Assembly (NCBI RefSeq): GCF_020783335.1
Contig: NZ_CP086068.1
Location: 4,092,001 to 4,156,000, forward strand
Direction: 5' to 3'
Length of the DNA stretch: 64,000 bases
Origin: Mucilaginibacter daejeonensis
GTDB taxonomy: Bacteria > Bacteroidota > Bacteroidia > Sphingobacteriales > Sphingobacteriaceae
How positions within the stretch are numbered: the first letter of the stretch is position 1; each line of letters opens with the position of its first letter. Below the pieces are notes generated by a model. It had not been told where the DNA came from. It worked only from the letters and a program-made list of their open reading frames with translations, and made no database searches. The position numbers and the translations under genes are program-made. Below are positions 16,500 through 24,642 of this stretch, piece by piece.

Positions 16500-16523
16500 A
16501 GGCGGCTAAGTTTGAGGCCGCCT
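16500..16523 (-). other. hairpin in the uvrA 5' leader
   Basis: AGGCGGC (16500-16506) pairs with GCCGCCT (16517-16523) around a 10-nt loop. It lies between the predicted uvrA transcription start (near 16541) and the ATG (16472), so it would be in the mRNA leader. Confidence 0.45.
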
Positions 16524-16545
16524 GTAATTACTTCATAAAGAGCGA

Positions 16546-16576
16546 CAAAGATACTAAAAAAGGCCGGTACGCACAA
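16546..16576 (-). promoter_or_regulatory. promoter for uvrA, overlapping the upstream terminator
   Basis: On the minus strand TTG (16576-16574) is followed after 20 nt by TATCTTTG (16553-16546). The TTG lies in the loop of the terminator hairpin of the preceding gene (16561-16589). Confidence 0.6.
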
Positions 16577-16589
16577 CGCATACCGGCCT
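16555..16589 (-). terminator. intrinsic terminator of the transglycosylase gene
   Basis: AGGCCGGTA (16561-16569) pairs with TACCGGCCT (16581-16589), with an 11-nt loop. On the minus strand the stem is followed by TTTTTT (16560-16555 plus stem end). It lies 25 bp after the stop at 16615. Confidence 0.88.
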
Positions 16590-16614
16590 CATTGCTCCGT
16601 AATTACTAATTTTT

Positions 16615-17385
16615 TTAGTTGATGGTAAGTACCTCTGCAGGTAGTAGCCCGGCCGTGGTAAGTTCTCCACCACTCTCGGCCTGCTTGTCCATCATCTCTT
16701 TCATGGCCACCAGGCTATACACGTAACTGCCTGTTTCGCGGTTAAGGCGCATGTAAAAGTAATTGCCTTTGTTCTTGTGGTTAATGGCCTTGGCTATACG
16801 CGGCGATCCACCATTGAAGGCGGCGGCAGCCAGCGTCCAGCTGTTAAATTGGGCATACAATTCCTTCAGGTACTTGCATGCCGCAATGGTGGCCTTGCGG
16901 GTGTTCAGGCGTTCGTCCGTTCTACGGTTCACCTTTAGCCCATACTGGCGTGCGGTAGCAGGCATAAATTGCCATACCCCGGCCGCGCCACGCGGCGATC
17001 GAACGTGCGGTTGCAGCCCTGACTCTAGCAGCGGGATGTACTTCATATCCTCAGGGATACCGTACAACTCCATGATCGGCTCGATCAATGGAAAATACCT
17101 TTTGGCACGTGCCTGTAATTGATGATTGTACGAAGCATAGCGACTATGCTTCCAAATTGAGTACCGCACTTTGCGGTTAACTTTTGCATTTTGTACAGGT
17201 ACTGCTTCTTCGGCAAAATTGAGTACGCTGTCTGTTACTTCTGTTACTTTTTGACCTTCGAAGAAGTTAAAAATAACGGGACTGTTTTTCAACGGCTGCT
17301 TGTCTGGAACGCTGTAGACAAAGAGCTTTAAAATGATAAACAGAACACATATTACGGAGCACGTAATGAGGTGTTTTTTGATCAT
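16615..17385 (-). CDS. membrane-anchored lytic transglycosylase (SLT domain)
   Basis: 256 residues. One N-terminal hydrophobic segment (about 7-25) anchors or exports it. The SLT domain (about 95-235) has YIPLLESGLQPHVRSPRGA, with catalytic Glu121, then GVWQFMPATARQYGL, the ATIAACKYLKEL helix and LAAAAFNGGSPRI. These enzymes cleave peptidoglycan to 1,6-anhydro-muramyl products. Compared with MltD it has no C-terminal LysM repeats, ending soon after the catalytic domain. It has its own promoter (17430-17459) and terminator. Confidence 0.88.
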   Translation of the reverse strand: MIKKHLITCSVICVLFIILKLFVYSVPDKQPLKNSPVIFNFFEGQKVTEVTDSVLNFAEEAVPVQNAKVNRKVRYSIWKHSRYASYNHQLQARAKRYFPLIEPIMELYGIPEDMKYIPLLESGLQPHVRSPRGAAGVWQFMPATARQYGLKVNRRTDERLNTRKATIAACKYLKELYAQFNSWTLAAAAFNGGSPRIAKAINHKNKGNYFYMRLNRETGSYVYSLVAMKEMMDKQAESGGELTTAGLLPAEVLTIN

Positions 17386-17429
17386 TCATTTACATTTAGT
17401 TCAACAATACACAGGTAGAATGTGTGGGG

Positions 17430-17459
17430 CAAAGGTATAAAACATTGCACACAATCAAA
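17430..17459 (-). promoter_or_regulatory. promoter for the lytic transglycosylase gene
   Basis: On the minus strand TTTG (17459-17456), 18 nt, then TACCTTTG (17437-17430): a full match to the Bacteroidota pattern, giving a leader of about 40 nt. Confidence 0.7.
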
Positions 17460-17578
17460 CACTTATGCAGGCTTAGTGTTTTTAGCAATGTTGAAAAAAG
17501 ATCAAAACACTGCCTTAACGACCCTTTAAACACCGATTTTGCATGTGGAAACTTTTTTCACTTTTACGCTATTTTTAG

Positions 17579-17586
17579 TACCTTTG
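17579..17586 (+). promoter_or_regulatory. -7 box for the pseudouridine synthase gene
   Basis: TACCTTTG matches TAnnTTTG, 32 nt before the ATG at 17619. No good TTG lies at the expected upstream distance. Confidence 0.5.
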
Positions 17587-17618
17587 CTCCCCGCTTTTAC
17601 AGCACATAAAAACAAAAT

Positions 17619-19025
17619 ATGGTATTCAAGAGACCAGGGAACAGTCGTGACGACAAGTCCAACAGATCGGCCGGAAGGCGCACCGGAAACGGCGATCAAC
17701 CACGCAACACATCCCCACGCACACGTAACGCAAATTCAGGTTTTAATAAGGATAACGACGGCGCTTTCAAGAAGCGTTCGGGCGGTGATGCCGAGCAAAA
17801 GCCATACAGCGCGTCGCGTAAAAGTTCGTCGGGTGGGTTCAGCTCATCGGCCGATCGCAAGCCTTATGGCGACAGACCTTTCCGTAAGGACAATAATTCT
17901 GGTGACAGACCTTTCCGTAAGGATGGCAACTCCGGCGACAGGCCGTTCCGTAAGGACAGCAGCTCCGGCGACAGGCCATTCCGCAAGGATGGCAACTCTG
18001 GCGACAGACCTTTCCGCAAAAATACCAATGGCGATGGCTTTAAAAGCGACCGTTCTTCATCATACAACAAACGCAGCGAAGGCAGCGACGACCGTCAAAG
18101 CTTTGGCAACAAACGTCCGGTAGGTTCTTCACGTAAGTGGAGCGACAAGCCGGCCGATACCGACCGCAACCGTCCGTTCCGCGAACGTGGCGATAACCCG
18201 GCTAACGTAAAAGCCCGCACCCCACGCGATCAGTACAGTGATGAGACCACTAACCGCACCATGCGTGGCCGTAACAAAAAGGCAGCCACCAATGCTGAGG
18301 ATAGCCACCTGATCCGTTTGAACCGTTATATCTCTAATGCCGGTATCTGCTCGCGCCGTAAGGCCGATGAGCTGATCATTGCAGGTGTGGTATCGGTAAA
18401 TGGCGAAGTGGTTTCAGAACTGGGCCACAAGGTAGATCCATCGAAAGATGTGATCCGCTACAATGGCGAGACCCTGAAACGCGAGAAAATGGTTTACGTG
18501 CTGTTGAATAAACCTAAAGACTACATCACCACTACCGACGATCCGCAAGAACGCCGTACCGTAATGCACCTTGTGGATAAAGCCAGCAAGGAACGTATTT
18601 ACCCGGTAGGTAGATTGGACCGTAACACCACCGGCCTTATCCTCATGACCAATGATGGCGAACTGGCCGACAAGTTATCGCACCCGCGCAACAGCATCAC
18701 CAAGATATACCATGTTGAATTGAACAAAAGCCTTACCCAAGGTGACATGAACAAGATCGAATATGGTTTGGAACTGGAAGATGGCCTGATTAAACCTGAT
18801 AACGTAAGCTACGTACAAGGCGGCACCAAACGCGAGGTAGGTATACAGATCCACAGCGGCAAGAACCGCATTGTGCGCCGTATATTCGAGCATCTGGGTT
18901 ACGAGGTAGTGAAACTGGACCGTACCATTTACGCCAACCTCACCAAAAAAGATCTTCCACGCGGCCGCTGGAGATACCTTGATGAAAAAGAGATCATCCA
19001 ATTGAAGCACCTGGTACAAGCCTAA
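17619..19025 (+). CDS. RluB/RsuA-family pseudouridine synthase with long disordered basic N-terminus
   Basis: 468 residues. Residues 1-228 are low-complexity, rich in Arg, Ser, Gly, Asp and Asn, with five tandem 11-residue units GDRPFRKDxNS at about 84-138. An S4 RNA-binding domain follows (RLNRYISNAGICSRRKADEL, about 233-252). The catalytic domain has GRLDRNTTGL at 331-340 with Asp334 as nucleophile. RluB-type enzymes modify U in 23S rRNA helix 80; related members act on 16S rRNA or tRNA. The basic tail is probably an RNA-binding extension, common in Bacteroidota. A terminator at 19054 follows. Confidence 0.92.
   Translation: MVFKRPGNSRDDKSNRSAGRRTGNGDQPRNTSPRTRNANSGFNKDNDGAFKKRSGGDAEQKPYSASRKSSSGGFSSSADRKPYGDRPFRKDNNSGDRPFRKDGNSGDRPFRKDSSSGDRPFRKDGNSGDRPFRKNTNGDGFKSDRSSSYNKRSEGSDDRQSFGNKRPVGSSRKWSDKPADTDRNRPFRERGDNPANVKARTPRDQYSDETTNRTMRGRNKKAATNAEDSHLIRLNRYISNAGICSRRKADELIIAGVVSVNGEVVSELGHKVDPSKDVIRYNGETLKREKMVYVLLNKPKDYITTTDDPQERRTVMHLVDKASKERIYPVGRLDRNTTGLILMTNDGELADKLSHPRNSITKIYHVELNKSLTQGDMNKIEYGLELEDGLIKPDNVSYVQGGTKREVGIQIHSGKNRIVRRIFEHLGYEVVKLDRTIYANLTKKDLPRGRWRYLDEKEIIQLKHLVQA
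17868..18032 (+). repeat. five tandem 33-bp coding repeats
   Basis: Five in-frame 33-bp units encode GDRPFRKD plus three variable residues (Asn/Gly/Ser-rich). Synonymous differences between copies indicate they are old or selected at protein level. They may change in number by slippage without breaking the frame. Confidence 0.85.
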
Positions 19026-19053
19026 GCTAACCAGAACTTCTTTTTAATATTCG

Positions 19054-19085
19054 AATGCCACTCTGATCAACGGAGTGGCATTTTT
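19054..19085 (+). terminator. intrinsic terminator of the pseudouridine synthase gene
   Basis: AATGCCACTC (19054-19063) pairs with GAGTGGCATT (19073-19082), then TTT; 29 bp after the stop. Confidence 0.88.
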
Positions 19086-19123
19086 GTTTGATGGGCCGCG
19101 GGGGCTTCCTTTCCTCCCCGATT

Positions 19124-19564
19124 TGTCATGCTGAACTTGTTTCAGCATCCCACACGCTAAGTGAACGACCGTGCCTCGGGCAACTATTCTAAACACACCA
19201 TATGACCGACCTTGCACTAACTCTACCTGTCCTGAGGGATGCCGAAACGAGTTCGGCATGACGGGTGAAGGGTTACTGTAGACTCCTGCCCCCACCTGTC
19301 ATCCTGAGCGAAGCCGAAGGACCTTATACGCTGGGATAGCTGATCACTTGCATAGGATGTTTCACTGCGTTCAACATGACAGTTGGTGAGTCAAAAAGGA
19401 AAAAACCCAACCGGTCATGTTGAACTCGTTTCAGCATCGCACCTACTAAGTGACCGATCTTCAGTGAACCGACTTGTCTTGAGAGCTTTGAGAGCTGCCC
19501 AATAACTGACCCTGTACTAACCGACCTGTCCTGAGGGATCCTGAAACAAGTTCGGCATGACGGG
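19124..19564. repeat. cluster of dispersed inverted repeats (three pairs) in a 700-bp gap
   Basis: The gap 19026-19727 holds no credible gene. It contains three inverted pairs: 19124-19149 with 19238-19264 (TGTCATGCTGAACTTG type), 19297-19325 with 19358-19382 (TGTCATCCTGAGCGAAG type), and 19413-19439 with 19537-19564. The first and third pairs also share internal sequence (CTAAGTGA near one end; ACTAAC and CCTGTCCTGAGGGAT near the other), so they look like two copies of one ~140-150 bp element. Such GTCATGCTGAAC units are common, non-coding, dispersed repeats in Bacteroidota. Confidence 0.8.
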
Positions 19565-19670
19565 CGGGAAACCTAAATTAATTATTACGATAAGTAAAAT
19601 TCAAACTCCACTCCTAATTAAATTCTAATAAGCGCTATGAACCGATTTTAAGCTACCTTCCAAACCTCTA

Positions 19671-19691
19671 AAATTTCTTTCTAAGAAATTT
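19671..19691 (+). other. small AT-rich hairpin upstream of the first lactonase gene
   Basis: AAATTTCTT (19671-19679) pairs with AAGAAATTT (19683-19691) with a 3-nt loop, 37 bp before the ATG at 19728. It could be a leader hairpin or a protein site; no function is shown. Confidence 0.35.
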
Positions 19692-19727
19692 CAAGATCTT
19701 TTTGACGCCAGAACTGTTACAACTTAT

Positions 19728-20822
19728 ATGAGTAACGCCAGTAACATAGCCGCTGATCAGCAGATCTACAATTTACTGATCGGCTCTTATACCACCAACG
19801 GCACCGAGGGGATATACATTTACCGCTTTGATGCAGCGAGTGGTAACGCCACTTATTTGAACCGTACGCCGGTGGGCATTAATAACCCTACGTACCTATG
19901 CATCACTACCGATAACCGGTTCGTTTACGCAGTCAATGAGAACGAGGGCATGGGTAGCATCAGTGCCTTTGCCTTTGATGCCCACGAGGGTAGCATCAAT
20001 CTGCTTAATACGCAGCCCTCAGGGGCTGGGCCATGCTATATATCTGTCGATAAACAGCATCAGCACGTGTTCGCGGCCAATTACGTGAGCGGAAGCGTGC
20101 ATGTGTTTCCGATCAACGAAGATGGATCGCTGGCCCCGGCCGAACGTATATTACAGGAACAGGGTACCGGCCCTAATGAGGAGCGGCAGGACACCTCGCA
20201 CATCCATGCGGCCATGCTGTCGCCCAATGAGGAATTTCTGTTCTATACGGACCTTGGCACTGACACCTTGAATGTTTACCGTTATCAAGCCGCAGAGGCG
20301 ACGGTAGGGGGCGATAAGCACGCCGTGGTGAAGGTGAAGCCTGGCGATGGTCCGCGCCATATAGCCTTTAGTCCTGACCACCGGTACCTTTACCTCGTGA
20401 CCGAAATGGGGGGAAACATTTGGGTTTATGAGCATGAGGCCAATGGTCAGCTATCGCACCGCCAAACGATCAGCATGCTGCCTGAGGATTTTACGGGCGA
20501 AGCAAGCGGGGCCGATATACAGGTATCGCCCGATGGCCGTTTCCTGTACGCCTCCAACCGTGATGGCTTGAACGAGATCGTGAGCTATATTATTGACCCA
20601 AAAAATGGAATGCTTAAATTTTTGGAGCGGCAGAGCAGCGGAGGTATTGAGCCGCGCAGTTTTGTGATCGACCCTACCGGTCGCTACCTGCTGGTAGCCA
20701 ACCAAAAGAGCAACATCATCGTGAGCTTTAGCATTGATCAGGATACGGGCCTGATCAACCCTACCGGCCATACCATTAGCGTTGATCAACCCAGCTGCCT
20801 GGCGCTGGCGCCGGTGAGTTAG
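19728..20822 (+). CDS. lactonase-family seven-bladed beta-propeller protein (no signal peptide)
   Basis: 364 residues of the lactonase/6-phosphogluconolactonase-like beta-propeller family. Repeated blades carry NPTYLCITTDNRFVYAVNE, GPCYISVDKQHQHVFAANY, GPRHIAFSPDHRYLYLVTE and IQVSPDGRFLYASNRDGLNE. The start lacks a signal peptide (MSNASNIAADQQIYNLLIG), so the protein would be cytoplasmic. The next gene is a close paralogue with a signal peptide, indicating a tandem duplication with different destinations. The substrate could be 6-phosphogluconolactone or another sugar lactone; sequence alone does not decide. Confidence 0.85.
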   Translation: MSNASNIAADQQIYNLLIGSYTTNGTEGIYIYRFDAASGNATYLNRTPVGINNPTYLCITTDNRFVYAVNENEGMGSISAFAFDAHEGSINLLNTQPSGAGPCYISVDKQHQHVFAANYVSGSVHVFPINEDGSLAPAERILQEQGTGPNEERQDTSHIHAAMLSPNEEFLFYTDLGTDTLNVYRYQAAEATVGGDKHAVVKVKPGDGPRHIAFSPDHRYLYLVTEMGGNIWVYEHEANGQLSHRQTISMLPEDFTGEASGADIQVSPDGRFLYASNRDGLNEIVSYIIDPKNGMLKFLERQSSGGIEPRSFVIDPTGRYLLVANQKSNIIVSFSIDQDTGLINPTGHTISVDQPSCLALAPVS

Positions 20823-20875
20823 CGGGGCACTTATTAAAAATTCATTACCTTGCATGCCGGATATCATCACATGCT

Positions 20876-22006
20876 ATGAAGAAATTATTACTGCTGCTGT
20901 GCCTTGCTCCTGCTTTGTTGGTGGCGCAGCCCAAACCTCCTAAAACACTTGATCTGCTGATCGGCACTTACACCACCAATGTACCCGATGGCATTTATGT
21001 ATACCGCTTTTATACCGAAAGCGGCCGTTTAGTGTACCTCAACCGCACCTCGGGCGTCGACAACCCATCGTACCTGTGCGTAGCGCCTAACGGCAAGTTC
21101 GTATATTCAGTGAACGAGATCGGTAACGACCGCACCGGCAGCGTAAGTGCTTTTTCATTTGAACCCAAGGTGGGCAAGATCGAGCTGATCAACAAACAGC
21201 CATCAGGCGCAGGCCCTTGCTACATATCGGTAGATAAGGATCAAAAACATATATTCAGCGCTAACTATGCCGGGGGCAGCTTATCGGTGTTCCCGCTTAA
21301 AAAGGACGGATCTATAGCACCAGCTTCGCAAACCATCCAAGATCAGGGTAACGGCCCTAACAAGGCCCGCCAAGAAAAAGCGCATGTGCACACGGCCATG
21401 CTGTCGCCCGATGAAAAGCATTTGCTATATACTGACCTGGGTACAGACAAGGTGAACATCTACCGTTACCACTCAGGCCAGGAAAAACCGCTGACCCCAT
21501 CAGACCCCGCATCATTTAGCCTGCCCGGAGGTGAAGGTCCGCGTCATATCGACTTTAGTCTTGATAAGAGATACATGTACGTGGTTAGCGAGATGGGTGC
21601 GCACGTATTTGCTTACACCTATAATAACGGCAACCCTAAAATGCTGCAAAAGGTAAGCATGATGGAAGATGGCTCCACCAAAGAAGCAGGCGGCGCCGAC
21701 ATTCACGTATCGCCCGATGGACGTTTCCTGTATGCTACCAACCGTGGCACCGCTAACGAGATCGTGGTGTACGCCATTAATGCCGAGAGTGGACTGTTGA
21801 CCTTCATTGAACGCCACGACACCGGAGGTAACCACCCGCGCAACTTTGTGATCGATCCGGCAGGCAATTATCTGCTGGTGGCCAACAAGAATAGCAACAA
21901 CATTGTGGTTTACAAGATCAACCACACCACCGGTAAGCTAACGCCTAACGGCAACACCGTAGAGATCGACAGCCCGACGTGCCTCAAATTCACTCCGGCA
22001 CAATAA
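20876..22006 (+). CDS. exported lactonase-family beta-propeller protein
   Basis: 376 residues with a signal peptide (MKKLLLLLCLAPALLVAQP, cleavage near residue 19), so probably periplasmic. The propeller blades match the preceding gene closely (GTYTTNVPDGIYVYRFYTES, GPCYISVDKDQKHIFSANY, GPRHIDFSLDKRYMYVVSE, DIHVSPDGRFLYATNRGTAN). It lies 53 bp after its paralogue, probably in one operon. A phosphorylated substrate is unlikely in the periplasm, so a free sugar lactone is the better guess. A hairpin at 22017-22058 follows. Confidence 0.85.
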   Translation: MKKLLLLLCLAPALLVAQPKPPKTLDLLIGTYTTNVPDGIYVYRFYTESGRLVYLNRTSGVDNPSYLCVAPNGKFVYSVNEIGNDRTGSVSAFSFEPKVGKIELINKQPSGAGPCYISVDKDQKHIFSANYAGGSLSVFPLKKDGSIAPASQTIQDQGNGPNKARQEKAHVHTAMLSPDEKHLLYTDLGTDKVNIYRYHSGQEKPLTPSDPASFSLPGGEGPRHIDFSLDKRYMYVVSEMGAHVFAYTYNNGNPKMLQKVSMMEDGSTKEAGGADIHVSPDGRFLYATNRGTANEIVVYAINAESGLLTFIERHDTGGNHPRNFVIDPAGNYLLVANKNSNNIVVYKINHTTGKLTPNGNTVEIDSPTCLKFTPAQ

Positions 22007-22016
22007 AATATTAAGT

Positions 22017-22058
22017 CCATCGGCAGTGACAGGTACCAGTACTTGTCATTGCTGATGG
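22017..22058 (+). terminator. hairpin after the lactonase pair
   Basis: CCATCGGCAGTGACA and TGTCATTGCTGATGG pair with two G-U wobbles and a further inner GTAC match, 10 bp after the stop at 22006. No strong T-run follows. Confidence 0.55.
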
Positions 22059-22328
22059 CACAATTTAAGCGTACCACGCTAAAATATCTTCCACTTAGTG
22101 TATCGAACAGGTGTTACAGGGCTGTAACAAAATTCCCCACTTTTCCCCAGTTTTAGTCGTTGCGAAATTCGCAAAAACCCAACTTTTTCGAGAAAAAACG
22201 ACATTTTTAAAGAATGTAACAGCAAATGTAACGCTGAAACGCTCAAATGTAACAACAAAGGACCGGCACTTTACTGTACCGGTCCTTCATTTTTGGCGGT
22301 GTTCACCGCTTTATTAACAAATTCGTAA
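22059..22328. other. intergenic stretch with no gene
   Basis: A 270-bp gap between convergent genes. The only structure is a hairpin at 22258-22287. AATGTAAC recurs three times between 22212 and 22253. The short open frames here have no recognisable protein features. Confidence 0.5.
22258..22287. terminator. hairpin between convergent genes
   Basis: AAGGACCGG (22258-22266) pairs with CCGGTCCTT (22279-22287), with a 12-nt loop that can extend by TAC-type pairs. CATTTTT follows on the plus strand. It lies 42 bp beyond the minus-strand stop at 22329. Confidence 0.55.
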
Positions 22329-22811
22329 TTATTGTTTATCGAACGTGTAGATCACGTAGCCGGTGCTGCTGCCAATGGCAACAGGGGTCTTTAACACCAT
22401 GGTGCTGCCGTTGTTGCTGCCTACCAACAACTGGTAACCTTGCTGTACGTTCTTGGCCTTGTCGCCCTCGTATATCTTTTTGAACTGGAACATTTGTCCG
22501 TTAGCACCATTGTTGTTCACCGACCAGAAAATGCTTTGCGAAACGCCGTTGGTAAGCGTATACATACCATTACCGCTATTGGTGAGCTTCCAGGTACTAC
22601 CGATGAACGCCGAAGGTTTGGCTTCGTCAAAAGCCCTTGATACAGCATTCTCTACCAAGCCATCGTAATTAACGCTGCTGATGGTCCAGGTGCCGGTGAA
22701 TTTGCCACGGCCTACATTGGCAACGCCAGTGGCCTTATTGGTAGATGAGCAAGCGGTAACGGTCATACCGATCACAACTGCCATTAAAATGATCTCGAGT
22801 ATCCTTTTCAT
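22329..22811 (-). CDS. lipocalin-like lipoprotein
   Basis: 160 residues from the ATG at 22811. The in-frame ATG at 22844 would place 11 extra residues before a standard lipoprotein signal and is not used. The signal ends in VTACSS with the acylated Cys at residue 20. The mature part (GKFTGTWTISSVNYDGL, STWKLTNSGNGMYTLTNG, YQLLVGSNNGSTMVL, GYVIYTFDKQ) has the alternating beta-strand pattern of the lipocalin-like lipoproteins frequent in Bacteroidota. Ligand and role are unknown. Confidence 0.75.
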   Translation of the reverse strand: MKRILEIILMAVVIGMTVTACSSTNKATGVANVGRGKFTGTWTISSVNYDGLVENAVSRAFDEAKPSAFIGSTWKLTNSGNGMYTLTNGVSQSIFWSVNNNGANGQMFQFKKIYEGDKAKNVQQGYQLLVGSNNGSTMVLKTPVAIGSSTGYVIYTFDKQ

Positions 22812-22896
22812 TTGAGTATGATATAATGTTGAACTTATATACATCCGTACCGATCACCTTGTTTGTTCGGTCGGGCGTTTCTTACAACATTATGCG

Positions 22897-24036
22897 CTAT
22901 ACTAACGGTTTACTGTTCTGGATCACCTCCAGGTAGAAGTTCTCATACTCTGGTAATATGTTGGCCAGGTCAAATTTGCGGGCGTGGTTCAGGGCATTTT
23001 CCTTGAACTGGTTCAGGCGGTCCTGATCCTCCAGCATATACACGGCGCGTTCGGCCATGCCGTCAACGTCGCCCACATCGCGCAGGTAACCGGTCAGTCC
23101 CTCAATGTTCAATTCGGGCAAACCACCTGCGTTACTGCTGATCACGGGCACCCGGCAGGCCATGGCTTCCAGCGCAGCTAAACCGAAGCTTTCTGATTTA
23201 GAAGGCATCAGGAACAGGTCAGACACCGACATGATCTCTTCCACGGCATCCTGCTTACCCAGGAAACGGATATTGGAGCTTACCCCGAGGTCGCGCGCCA
23301 GTTGCTCACATTCCGGGCGGTCCTCACCATCACCCACCATCAATAACTTTGATGGGATCTGCGCATTTACCTTGGCAAATATGCGCACCACATCGGCCGT
23401 GCGCTTCACCTTCCTGAAGTTGGAAGTATGCACCAGGATCTTTTCACCCTCGGGCGCTATGGCTTTTTTGAAGTGTTCTTTAGGGGTATGGCTAAAACGA
23501 CGCAGGTCAATAAAGTTGGTGATCACTCTGATGTCCTTCTCTATCTCAAAATAGCGGTAGGTATCTTGCTTGAGGTGCTCTGATACAGAGGTCACGCCAT
23601 CGCTTTTGTTGATGGAAAAGGTGACCACCGGTTTATACGTACGATCGTTGCCCACCAAGGTGATATCAGTACCGTGAAGGGTAGTGATCACCGGGATGTG
23701 GATGCCATAGGTAGCCAGTATCTGTTTGGCCATAAAAGCTGCCGAAGCGTGCGGGATGGCGTAATGCACATGGAGTACGTCCAGCTTCTCGAAGCGTACC
23801 ACATCCACCAAACGGCTGGCCAGGGCCAGTTCATAAGGTGGGTATTCAAAAAGTGGGTATTTGCTGACCGCTACCTCATGGTAGAACAGGTTCTCGGAAA
23901 AGAAATCTAAACGGACAGGTTGGTTATAGGTAACAAAGTGTACCTGGTGACCGCGATCGGCCAGCGCTTTACCTAACTCGGTGGCTACTACACCGCTACC
24001 GCCAAAAGTGGGGTAGCACACTATGCCAATTTTCAT
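22897..24036 (-). CDS. bshA: N-acetyl-alpha-D-glucosaminyl L-malate synthase
   Basis: 379 residues, GT-B fold family 4 glycosyltransferase, the normal BshA length. The N-terminal GIVCYPTFGGSGVVATELG and HVHYAIPHASAAFMAKQ are characteristic of BshA. The sugar-nucleotide site includes MPSKSESFGLAALEAMACRVPVIS. BshA joins UDP-GlcNAc and L-malate, the first step in bacillithiol synthesis, a low-molecular-weight thiol replacing glutathione. No bshB or bshC gene lies beside it, but a YtxJ-type bacillithiol protein is at 8094-8423. The 195-bp gap upstream (24037-24231) shows no clear promoter. Confidence 0.93.
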   Translation of the reverse strand: MKIGIVCYPTFGGSGVVATELGKALADRGHQVHFVTYNQPVRLDFFSENLFYHEVAVSKYPLFEYPPYELALASRLVDVVRFEKLDVLHVHYAIPHASAAFMAKQILATYGIHIPVITTLHGTDITLVGNDRTYKPVVTFSINKSDGVTSVSEHLKQDTYRYFEIEKDIRVITNFIDLRRFSHTPKEHFKKAIAPEGEKILVHTSNFRKVKRTADVVRIFAKVNAQIPSKLLMVGDGEDRPECEQLARDLGVSSNIRFLGKQDAVEEIMSVSDLFLMPSKSESFGLAALEAMACRVPVISSNAGGLPELNIEGLTGYLRDVGDVDGMAERAVYMLEDQDRLNQFKENALNHARKFDLANILPEYENFYLEVIQNSKPLV

Positions 24037-24231
24037 GAAGATACGCTGATAAAAGTTGAGTGCGAACCACAGCTTTCATTGCGCTTTTTCACAATGACCG
24101 CCTTTAGTTCCATGCCGCAAGTTTAACAGGTATTTATGGCAAATGTGTTAGCACTGTGTAAACTTTAGCGGTGCCCTCTAAATGAGCATTCAGATGCTTC
24201 TATTCCGCATCTGACCCGTCTCGCATATAGC

Positions 24232-24612
24232 TCAGGCGCCTGTGATCCACCACGTATTGCCGAACGGATCCGTCACTCCGCAGGAGCGGCCGTAGCCCTG
24301 ATCAGCGGGCGGCATAATACTGGTGGCATCTTCATCTAACGCGGTCCGGTAAGCGGCATCACAGTCGGCCACATAAACGAACATACCCGCGTTCTGAGGC
24401 GAAAAATCTGCGGTGGCCTCAGCAAGCATAATGGTGCTCTTGCCAATCAGTATCTCGGCGTGCATGATGGTATGTCCATCGTCGCGCAGAGTCCGCATCT
24501 TTTCTGTAGCCCCTAATACTTTTTGAGCGAACGCGATGAACGCTGCTGCATCTTTTAAGATGAGATAGGGCATGACGTGCTGATAGCCGTCAGGGATCTG
24601 TAGGTCTTGCAT
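24232..24612 (-). CDS. VOC (glyoxalase/bleomycin-resistance fold) protein, PhnB-like
   Basis: 126 residues, one betaalphabetabetabeta-type VOC module pair. Motifs such as VMPYLILKDAAAFIAFAQKVLGATEK, HAEILIGKSTIMLAEA and YGRSCGVTDPFGNTWWITGA match the PhnB-like branch. Only part of the metal-ligand set typical of glyoxalase I is visible (H48-type and E near the second strand), so the catalytic activity is uncertain. Often such proteins are unassigned dioxygenase-like or methyltransferase-like. It is on the minus strand, 30 bp after the serine hydrolase gene. Confidence 0.75.
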   Translation of the reverse strand: MQDLQIPDGYQHVMPYLILKDAAAFIAFAQKVLGATEKMRTLRDDGHTIMHAEILIGKSTIMLAEATADFSPQNAGMFVYVADCDAAYRTALDEDATSIMPPADQGYGRSCGVTDPFGNTWWITGA

Positions 24613-24642
24613 ATCGCTAACTTACAAATAGTTAGCCATATA

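Noticed and set aside
17868..18032. Possible CRISPR array (regular 33-bp repeats)
   Set aside because: The units are directly adjacent without spacers, in frame within a coding sequence, and encode a repeated peptide.
19044..19295. 83-residue minus-strand open frame in the repeat-rich gap
   Set aside because: It is a translation of the dispersed inverted repeats (MPNSFRHP-type peptide), a known kind of false gene, and has no protein-like features.
22111..22317. 68-residue plus-strand open frame
   Set aside because: No recognisable domain, no promoter, unusual composition, and it spans the terminator hairpin at 22258-22287.
24037..24231. Possible small gene or RNA between the VOC gene and bshA
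   Set aside because: No open frame with protein-like features, no clear promoter or hairpin; treated as the leader region of bshA.
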